NCBI RefSeq assembly: GCF_000218485.1
Contig: NZ_AFPB01000178.1
Location: forward strand, 1 to 50,792
DNA: 50,792 nt
Source: Aquimarina agarivorans
Lineage (GTDB): Bacteria > Bacteroidota > Bacteroidia > Flavobacteriales > Flavobacteriaceae
Reading direction: 5' to 3'
The notes beneath the pieces are model-generated. The model did not search any database and had not been told where the DNA came from. It saw only the letters and a program-made list of their open reading frames with translations. Made by a program: the position numbers and the translations under genes. Of this stretch, positions 8,322 through 13,988 are shown piece by piece (positions within the stretch are counted from its first letter, which is position 1; each line of letters begins with the position of its first letter).

Positions 8322-8684
8322 TTATTGCTTGGTAATGGTGTTTTTTTGTAAAATGCGGTCTAAACCCAATTGAAAAATAGTACCCTGAACCAATTCGTAC
8401 ATTTCGTTAAGTTCCTTATAACTCATAGCAAAAGTAATTTGCTCAGCAGGAGTTTCCAGTAAAATAGATCTACAATTATTGCTAGCCTTACAACTTAAGC
8501 ATACCGAAGGTCTTTTTAACGCTGCAGTAATTTGTTTGGAAAATACCACAAGTTCTTTATAATTAAGATACAAACCCGTACGATCAAATACCAATTGAAT
8601 TTTATCCAAGTGCTTGGTTTTTTTCCATTTAAATGCAATGCCAAATGAATTGTTGTAAATAGTGATGATATCCGTGTCTTTCAT
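8322..8684 (-). CDS. Conserved small hypothetical protein, paralogue of the upstream gene
   Basis: A 120-residue cytoplasmic protein without signal peptide or catalytic motif. Its layout parallels the gene at 8690-9040: a beta segment (IQLVFDRTGLYLNYKEL against YHLIYNNIAFEFTEHEF), a Cys-containing hinge (SVCLSCKASNNC), then RSILLET against RSIQIPT and a helix ending ELNEMYELVQ against EFKEIKKLVF. The two starts and stops are separated by only 5 bases, so they form an operon and look like an old tandem duplication. They may belong to the DUF6686-type Bacteroidota proteins, but I am unsure of that name. Confidence 0.65.
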   Translation of the reverse strand: MKDTDIITIYNNSFGIAFKWKKTKHLDKIQLVFDRTGLYLNYKELVVFSKQITAALKRPSVCLSCKASNNCRSILLETPAEQITFAMSYKELNEMYELVQGTIFQLGLDRILQKNTITKQ

Positions 8685-8689
8685 GTCTA

Positions 8690-9040
8690 TTAATTTTTAA
8701 ATGTGATGTAATCAATTTCGTGCCCTTTTACAAAAAAGTACTGGTCAGCTGTACGCTTAAAAACCAGCTTTTTTATTTCTTTAAATTCTTGTTGGTTAAA
8801 CAGCAAAAGTAAATTTTGTTGTGATGTAGGTATTTGAATGCTACGAGTAGTGGCATTATGGCACTGTTCTAAATTATTTTTTTCATCAATAAATTCAAGA
8901 TAACCTTTAAAGCTTTCAAATTCATGTTCAGTAAATTCAAATGCAATATTGTTATAAATTAAATGGTATAAATTGGTTGTATTGCTTTTGTATAGCTTGC
9001 CGGCTCGCGTACGCGTTATTAGTGATAGGTGATGACACAT
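8690..9040 (-). CDS. Conserved small hypothetical protein, paralogue of the downstream gene
   Basis: A 116-residue protein that starts MCHHLSLITRT, with a Cys-His-His cluster at the very N-terminus. The rest aligns in layout with the protein encoded immediately downstream (8322-8684): a beta strand, a helix rich in Glu/Phe, a linker with one Cys, the RSIQIPT strand and a final helix and strand. It is the first gene of a three-gene minus-strand run. Upstream lies a 439-base AT-rich gap that it shares with the divergent haem-binding protein gene. Function unknown. Confidence 0.62.
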   Translation of the reverse strand: MCHHLSLITRTRAGKLYKSNTTNLYHLIYNNIAFEFTEHEFESFKGYLEFIDEKNNLEQCHNATTRSIQIPTSQQNLLLLFNQQEFKEIKKLVFKRTADQYFFVKGHEIDYITFKN

Positions 9041-9479
9041 GGACTTTATTGTTTTTAATTATTCCAAATAATAATCAAATTTAATATAGATTGATTCTAA
9101 ATAAAAAGAAAAAGTTAATTATTTTTATTCAGAATTAATTAAAATAAATAGCAATTGAAATACATATTCGTTTTGTTGGGTGTTTTATTTGAGCGTTTTT
9201 TTTGGAAAGCAATGTGTTGTTTCAAATAGCAACCTCTCCATTTAAAATGATTTTTATGTGCTCATTTCTTGGCAAAAAAGTCTTAAGTCTTCGAGTAATT
9301 AATAATCCATATTCGTATTACTTCTAGCGAAAGCGAAAAAAAGTTGAATTATTTGAAATTGAAGTAGCAATAGCGCTAGATTTTAAGGTAACATTTAATG
9401 TTCGTGATGCTGACTAATATTTACTTTATTTTTTCAAAATTATTCTAGTAAATTTGAACTGGAACTAATTTTATATTTA
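9041..9479. other. 439-base divergent intergenic region
   Basis: Separates the minus-strand small genes from the plus-strand haem-binding protein gene. It holds a GCGAAAGCG word at 9327-9335 and a -7 box TAAATTTG (9449-9456) 23 bases before the next ATG. An open stretch at 9328-9418 (ending KVTFNVRDAD then stop) lacks a start codon and could be a gene remnant, but nothing else supports this. Confidence 0.55.
9449..9456 (+). promoter_or_regulatory. -7 box TAAATTTG for the haem-binding protein gene
   Basis: Matches TAnnTTTG and lies 23 bases before the ATG. A clear -33 TTTG at the expected spacing was not seen. Confidence 0.45.
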
Positions 9480-9920
9480 ATGAATATCAAAAAAATCATA
9501 GGTGGAGTGGTCGTATTAGTATTGGTGGTACTTCAGTTTTTTGTCAAAAAGGATAATATAGCTTCCTACGAAAGTGTGGCTAAGTTTGAAGCATCAGTTA
9601 ATTTACCTAATGAGGTAAAAGCGATTTTTAGGGAATCCTGCTATGATTGCCACAGTAATCATACAAAATATCCGTGGTACGCCTCTATTGGAGCAATTAA
9701 TTTGATGATTGATCACCATATAGAAGAAGGAAAGGAACATTTAAATTTTTCGGAATGGGATAAATACCCTGAAGCTAGGCAATTGCATAAATTGGCCGAA
9801 GTGCATGAGGAAGTGGAAGAAAATGAAATGCCGATTAAGGCATATAAATTAACTCATGGAGACTTAACTGCAAAGCAAAAGCAAACCTTATTGGAGTGGT
9901 CAAAAAAGTTTGAGGAATAA
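9480..9920 (+). CDS. Membrane-anchored haem-binding domain protein (CxxCH)
   Basis: A 146-residue protein with one N-terminal membrane segment (residues 7-22, GGVVVLVLVVLQFFV) that places the rest in the periplasm. A c-type haem attachment motif CYDCH occupies residues 54-58, followed by SNHTKYPWYASIGAINLMIDHHI. That pattern is typical of the Haem_bd domain (PF14376). Later residues include WDKYPEARQLHKLAEVHEEV and the ENEMPIKAYKLTHGDLT segment that carries the probable second axial ligand (Met or His). A terminator follows directly, so it is monocistronic. It sits just upstream of the putative iron-uptake operon, which suggests a redox or haem-handling role, though that link is inferred. Confidence 0.85.
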   Translation: MNIKKIIGGVVVLVLVVLQFFVKKDNIASYESVAKFEASVNLPNEVKAIFRESCYDCHSNHTKYPWYASIGAINLMIDHHIEEGKEHLNFSEWDKYPEARQLHKLAEVHEEVEENEMPIKAYKLTHGDLTAKQKQTLLEWSKKFEE

Positions 9921-9944
9921 GAATTATTTTTTGATAAGTATAGT

Positions 9945-9980
9945 AAAACCCAATAAATAGTGTGTATTTGTTGGGTTTTT
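9945..9980 (+). terminator. Terminator after the haem-binding protein gene
   Basis: Arms aaaacccaa and ttgggtttt flank a 13-16 base loop and end in a T-run. Confidence 0.75.
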
Positions 9981-10046
9981 AGCTATATAATTAATTTTTT
10001 TTCAAAAAAATTCAAGTATAAATTAGAATATGAAATTAGTTTACTT

Positions 10047-10069
10047 TTATTTAGAATAATTTAAAATAA
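10047..10069. promoter_or_regulatory. Fur-like palindromic operator candidate before the iron operon
   Basis: A 23-base imperfect palindrome (TTATTTnnAAT-A-ATTnnAAATAA) centred at 10058, with mismatches only at the inner nn pairs. It lies just upstream of the -33 element and has the length and AT-rich character of a Fur-type box. The assignment rests on context, because AT-rich palindromes also occur by chance. Confidence 0.4.
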
Positions 10070-10072
10070 ATG

Positions 10073-10103
10073 TTGTTTAGATTGATTATGGATAATATAT
10101 TTG
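10073..10103 (+). promoter_or_regulatory. Promoter of the DUF4856-imelysin operon
   Basis: A -33 TTG at 10073-10075 and a perfect -7 box TATATTTG at 10096-10103, with 20 bases between them. The -7 box is 37 bases before the ATG. Confidence 0.7.
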
Positions 10104-10140
10104 CAGCATCAACTTAATTATTCATATTAAATCTAAATAA

Positions 10141-11394
10141 ATGAGATTAGCAAATATTTTAAAAATAGGATTTGTAGCTACAGCATTTGTTGCTTGTAGT
10201 TCTGATGACGATAGTCCTAGAGGAGCAAATCTTGAAGTGCCTGAAACTTATGTTTTTGAACGTAATGGTGAGTCAACAGTAAGTTTTGGTGGTCAAACAA
10301 CTCGTTTGTTGCAAGGTGACGAAATATTAAAAGACTTATTAACTTTTGGAACAACAGAAGCAACGATTGACAGAAAATTTGCTGATGGCGAAGGATTTTC
10401 GGAAGCAACACTTAATAGCGATAAAAATATAAGAGGTAAAGTAGCGGAGTCTATTGATTATTTTAAGGATGCAAATGGGGGGATACTTACTGATAAGCAA
10501 ACGCGGGTTGTTGAATATTTTGATAGTTTAATACAAAGCCAAGTAGATACTTTTTTAGGCGCATTTACAAGTAAAGAAGAAGTGCCAGTGGCTAAAGAAG
10601 GTGAGGCAGGTATTTTAGGAAAACGTTATGTAAATGCAAAAGGCTTGGAGTACAATCAGGCATTTAACAAAGGGTTAATTGGTGCTTTAACTTTGGATCA
10701 AATCATTAATGATTATTTAAGTTTAACTGAAGGTAGTACTATTCAAGCGGCAAATAACGCAGAAACTTTAGAAGAAGGTAAAAATTATACGCAAGCTGAA
10801 CATTTTTGGGATGAAGCTTACGGATATTTATACGGAGCTTCTGATGAGGATGCATTAAGTAATCCGAATACAAAGCATTTGGATAGAGATAATATTCCAG
10901 ATAAATTTTTGTATAAATATGTGCAAAGAGTAAATGAAGATGCAGATTTTAATGGTATTGCAGCTGAAATTTTTGAAGCTTTCAAAACAGGGAGAGCAGC
11001 TTTGGTAGCACAAGACTATGAAAGAGCAAAAAAAGAAGCGGATTTTTTACGTCTAAAATTATCAGAAGTGGTTGGAATTAGAGCCGTTTACTATTTACAA
11101 CAAGGAAAGGATAAAGTGAAAGATGGTGCTACTGTGGATGATGGTTCGGCTTTCCATGATTTATCTGAAGGTTTTGGGTTTATTTATTCATTACAATTTA
11201 CGCAAAATCCAGCTACAAATGAGCCGTATTTTACAGCAGAGGAAGTGGCAGGCTTTATTGCTAAACTTGAAAAAGACAATGGTTTTTGGGAATTTACTAA
11301 GGATCAATCAGTTTTAGATGAATTATCAGAAACTATAGCCGCAGCATTTGAGTTTACAGTCGCACAGGCTAAGTCCAATGATTTGGCACAATAA
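10141..11394 (+). CDS. DUF4856 lipoprotein of an imelysin/TonB iron locus
   Basis: A 417-residue lipoprotein with lipobox FVAC (Cys19), followed by SSDDDSP, which matches the acid-rich surface-export signal of flavobacterial lipoproteins. The body fits DUF4856: TYVFERNGESTVSFGGQTTRL, then a mostly helical domain with HFWDEAYGYLYGASD and a C-terminal helical bundle (LRLKLSEVVGIRAVYYLQQGK, DLSEGFGFIYSLQF). The fold is thought to relate to imelysins, and family members commonly sit beside an imelysin, a carboxylase-like membrane protein and a TonB-dependent receptor, as here. A role in iron or haem capture is inferred from neighbours; no enzyme activity is known to me. It is the first gene of the probable operon 10141-16422. 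Confidence 0.88.
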   Translation: MRLANILKIGFVATAFVACSSDDDSPRGANLEVPETYVFERNGESTVSFGGQTTRLLQGDEILKDLLTFGTTEATIDRKFADGEGFSEATLNSDKNIRGKVAESIDYFKDANGGILTDKQTRVVEYFDSLIQSQVDTFLGAFTSKEEVPVAKEGEAGILGKRYVNAKGLEYNQAFNKGLIGALTLDQIINDYLSLTEGSTIQAANNAETLEEGKNYTQAEHFWDEAYGYLYGASDEDALSNPNTKHLDRDNIPDKFLYKYVQRVNEDADFNGIAAEIFEAFKTGRAALVAQDYERAKKEADFLRLKLSEVVGIRAVYYLQQGKDKVKDGATVDDGSAFHDLSEGFGFIYSLQFTQNPATNEPYFTAEEVAGFIAKLEKDNGFWEFTKDQSVLDELSETIAAAFEFTVAQAKSNDLAQ

Positions 11395-11502
11395 AAGATT
11401 GAAAAACATCAAAATTCTACTGGTTTATCGTTAAAATTTTGGTGTAAAAGAAATGTTAACAATAAATGAGTTTTGTTTAATTCAATAAGTAGAATTCTTA
11501 CC

Positions 11503-11510
11503 TATATTTG
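11503..11510 (+). promoter_or_regulatory. -7 box TATATTTG before the imelysin gene
   Basis: A perfect TAnnTTTG element followed by C, 17 bases before the imelysin ATG and 109 bases after the DUF4856 stop. No terminator separates the genes, so this is probably a second promoter inside the operon. A TTTG 28 bases upstream is too far for an ideal -33. Confidence 0.5.
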
Positions 11511-11526
11511 CATAAATTTTTTTAAA

Positions 11527-12627
11527 ATGAAAAAAGTATTTGTTTTTTTATTATCAGTTAGTTTTATCGTTGCTTGTAGTGATAGTGAACCGGGAGTAGG
11601 AGGTAGTACTGAAATAGCTTTTGATAGAGCAGGGTTGTTAAAAAGTTTGGTGAATAATCATTTTATCTCAGATTTTGAAGATTTTGCTGCGGAAACAGAA
11701 ACAGTAAAAAATTTGACAAATACATTTACTGCGACGCCTACTCAGGAAAATTTAGTCACCCTGAGAGCGGCTTGGGTAAAAGCATATAAAGTGTTTCAAA
11801 CGGTGGCTCCTTATGATTTTGGTAAAGCTTCCGATATTTCTTTTTATTTTAATTTAAATGCACATCCGTTAAATGTTGATGAAACTAAAACAAATATTTT
11901 AAAACCTGCTTTTGTAGCTAAGGATTTGCAAATTTCAACAAATCAGGATGCCCAGGGATTACCTGCTATGGATTACCTAATTAATGGTTTGGCTACATCC
12001 GATGAGGATATTGTTGCTTTTTATACTGGCGCTGACGCAGAAGATTATAAGGAGTACCTTACTGCAGTAGCAACACGTATGGATACGTTAACCGATGAGG
12101 TGTTGGCAAATTTTAAAAGTGAAGCTTTTAATAGTGAGTTTACCTCTAATACTTCAGCAGCAAAAACAGGAGCAGTGAATGTTTTTGTAGATCGATTTAT
12201 TGTTTATTTTGAAAGAAGATTACGTTCAAGTAAAATAGGCATTCCTGCAGGGGAAATGGACAGAGATAAACGTCCAAATCAAATAGAAGCCGTATTTATG
12301 CCTGAAATTTCCAGAGAGTTAGCCTTGGATGCTTTGGAAAATACCAGAGAAATTTATGAAGGTGTTACTACTGATGAGGTAAGTTTATCTTCTATTTTAG
12401 TATTGCGCGGGAGGCAAGATTTAGATACACGAATTAAAAATGAATTTACAGCATCGCGCGAAGCTATTTTAAATTTAAATGAAAACTTACAGCTGCAAGC
12501 AACTACGGATGCAGCAAAAATGTTACAAGTAAGATCAGTTTTGCAAAAGTTAGTAGTGTCGCTTAAAAATGATTTAATATCAGAATTAGCACTAGAAGTA
12601 ATTACCGCTGATAATGATAGTGATTAA
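11527..12627 (+). CDS. Imelysin-family lipoprotein (M75-like, iron-regulated)
   Basis: A 366-residue lipoprotein (MKKVFVFLLSVSFIVAC, Cys17) with the two-helical-bundle imelysin fold (IrpA/ICMP/EfeO relatives), a family repeatedly tied to iron or haem uptake. Conserved landmarks are LVTLRAAWVKAYKVFQTVAPYDFG near the N-terminus and GLPAMDYLING at about 144-154. That second segment aligns with the GxHxxE motif of classical imelysins, but the His is Pro146 and the acid is Asp149. The signature RLRSSKIGIPAGEMD follows. The lipobox start was chosen; an in-frame ATG-less extension upstream would overlap the -7 box. It is followed 14 bases later by the carboxylase homologue. It probably acts at the cell surface with the TonB-dependent receptor. 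Confidence 0.9.
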   Translation: MKKVFVFLLSVSFIVACSDSEPGVGGSTEIAFDRAGLLKSLVNNHFISDFEDFAAETETVKNLTNTFTATPTQENLVTLRAAWVKAYKVFQTVAPYDFGKASDISFYFNLNAHPLNVDETKTNILKPAFVAKDLQISTNQDAQGLPAMDYLINGLATSDEDIVAFYTGADAEDYKEYLTAVATRMDTLTDEVLANFKSEAFNSEFTSNTSAAKTGAVNVFVDRFIVYFERRLRSSKIGIPAGEMDRDKRPNQIEAVFMPEISRELALDALENTREIYEGVTTDEVSLSSILVLRGRQDLDTRIKNEFTASREAILNLNENLQLQATTDAAKMLQVRSVLQKLVVSLKNDLISELALEVITADNDSD

Positions 12628-12641
12628 TATTAATATAACTA

Positions 12642-13988
12642 GTGCTAAATAATTATTTACATACCAATACAAAGGCAGCTCCATTAGCTGTCTTTCGTTT
12701 TTTGTTTGGTTGGCTAATGTTGGCTAGTACCTTGCGTTTTTGGTTTAATGGATGGATTAAAAGTATTTACATTGCCCCTAAATGGTTTTTCACCTATTAC
12801 GGATTTGAATTTGTAAAACCGTTAGGGAATTTGACTTACTTATTGTTTTTTATTATTGGAGTAACTTCCGTGGCTATTGCCTTAGGGTATTACTATAAAT
12901 ATGCTATTGTTATTTTCTTTTTAAGTTTCACTTACGTAGAATTAATTGACAAAACCACCTATCTCAATCATTATTACTTTGTAAGTTTAGTGAGTTTTGT
13001 ACTAATTTTTCTGCCAGCAAATGTTACATTTTCAATTGATGCCAGGAAAAGCACAGTAAGTAAAAGCGAAGTTCCAAGGTGGACCATTGATGTATTAAAA
13101 TTACTAATTGCTATTGTTTACGTGTATGCGGGAGTAGCTAAATTAAATTCGGATTGGTTGTTGGAAGCCTTGCCTTTAAAAATTTGGTTAATAAATAAGA
13201 CACACTTTCCTGTTATAGGAACGCTATTTCAGTATGAATGGTCAGCTTATGCTTTTAGTTGGTTGGGCATGTTGTATGATTTGACTATACCATTTTTTTT
13301 GATGTACAAACCTACAAGGAGGTTTGCTTTTATAGCAGTAGTTATTTTTCACATGCTCACCTATATGCTGTTTCAGATAGGGATTTTTCCTTTTGTAATG
13401 ACCTTAGCGGTGTTCGTTTATTTTAGTCCAGCATTTCATGAAAAATTAATACACGTTGTTTCGAGCAAAATAAAACTCCTCAACGTGGCTAAAAGTAGCG
13501 TATTTGAATTCTCAGCGAAAGCGAAAAGAATAATATATCCAATTTTAGGTTGCTTTGTAATTTTTCAGCTGGTTTTTCCTTGGCGTTATTTATGCTATCC
13601 AGGCGAGCTATTTTGGACAGAAGAGGGCTATCGATTTTCATGGCGCGTAATGTTAATTGAAAAAATGGGTACTGCTGTTTTTACAATAAAAGATCCTATT
13701 GACGGAAAAAGTTTTAATATTAGAAATGCTGATTTTTTAACCCCATTTCAAATCAAACAAATGGCAACCCAGCCTGATTTTATTTTACAATATGCACATA
13801 TGCTTAGGGATCATTATAAAAAAGAAGGGGTTAAAAATCCCGAAGTTTATGTGGAAAGTTATGTAACATTAAACAGAAGATTAAGCAAGCAGTTTATAGA
13901 CCCCAAAACCAATTTAGCAAATGAAAAAGATTCTTTTGCCCCAAAAAAATGGATATTACCTTTCAATGGAACAATCAAAGGCCTTTAG
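12642..13988 (+). CDS. Vitamin K-dependent gamma-carboxylase homologue (HTTM domain membrane protein)
   Basis: A 448-residue integral membrane protein with about seven or eight hydrophobic segments, starting with GTG. It resembles animal gamma-glutamyl carboxylase over its whole length, not only in the HTTM domain. DKTTYLNHYY (103-112) matches DKTSWNNHSY of the animal enzyme. YAGVAKLNSDW (162-172) matches AGVKKLDADW and keeps the Lys (Lys167) that aligns with the catalytic Lys218. The extracytoplasmic part also has clear counterparts: WTEEGYRFSWRVML, PDFILQYAHMLRDHY, PEVYVESYVTLNRR and FIDPKTNLA. In animals the enzyme uses reduced vitamin K to convert Glu to gamma-carboxyglutamate. Flavobacteria contain menaquinone, so the cofactor would be available. 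Target proteins and activity here are unknown. The 3' end overlaps the receptor gene by 23 bases, showing tight coupling. Confidence 0.88.
   Translation: MLNNYLHTNTKAAPLAVFRFLFGWLMLASTLRFWFNGWIKSIYIAPKWFFTYYGFEFVKPLGNLTYLLFFIIGVTSVAIALGYYYKYAIVIFFLSFTYVELIDKTTYLNHYYFVSLVSFVLIFLPANVTFSIDARKSTVSKSEVPRWTIDVLKLLIAIVYVYAGVAKLNSDWLLEALPLKIWLINKTHFPVIGTLFQYEWSAYAFSWLGMLYDLTIPFFLMYKPTRRFAFIAVVIFHMLTYMLFQIGIFPFVMTLAVFVYFSPAFHEKLIHVVSSKIKLLNVAKSSVFEFSAKAKRIIYPILGCFVIFQLVFPWRYLCYPGELFWTEEGYRFSWRVMLIEKMGTAVFTIKDPIDGKSFNIRNADFLTPFQIKQMATQPDFILQYAHMLRDHYKKEGVKNPEVYVESYVTLNRRLSKQFIDPKTNLANEKDSFAPKKWILPFNGTIKGL

Noticed and set aside
9328..9418. Open stretch ending KVTFNVRDAD in the divergent intergenic region
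   Set aside because: It has no start codon and no upstream continuation, so it is not enough to call a pseudogene.
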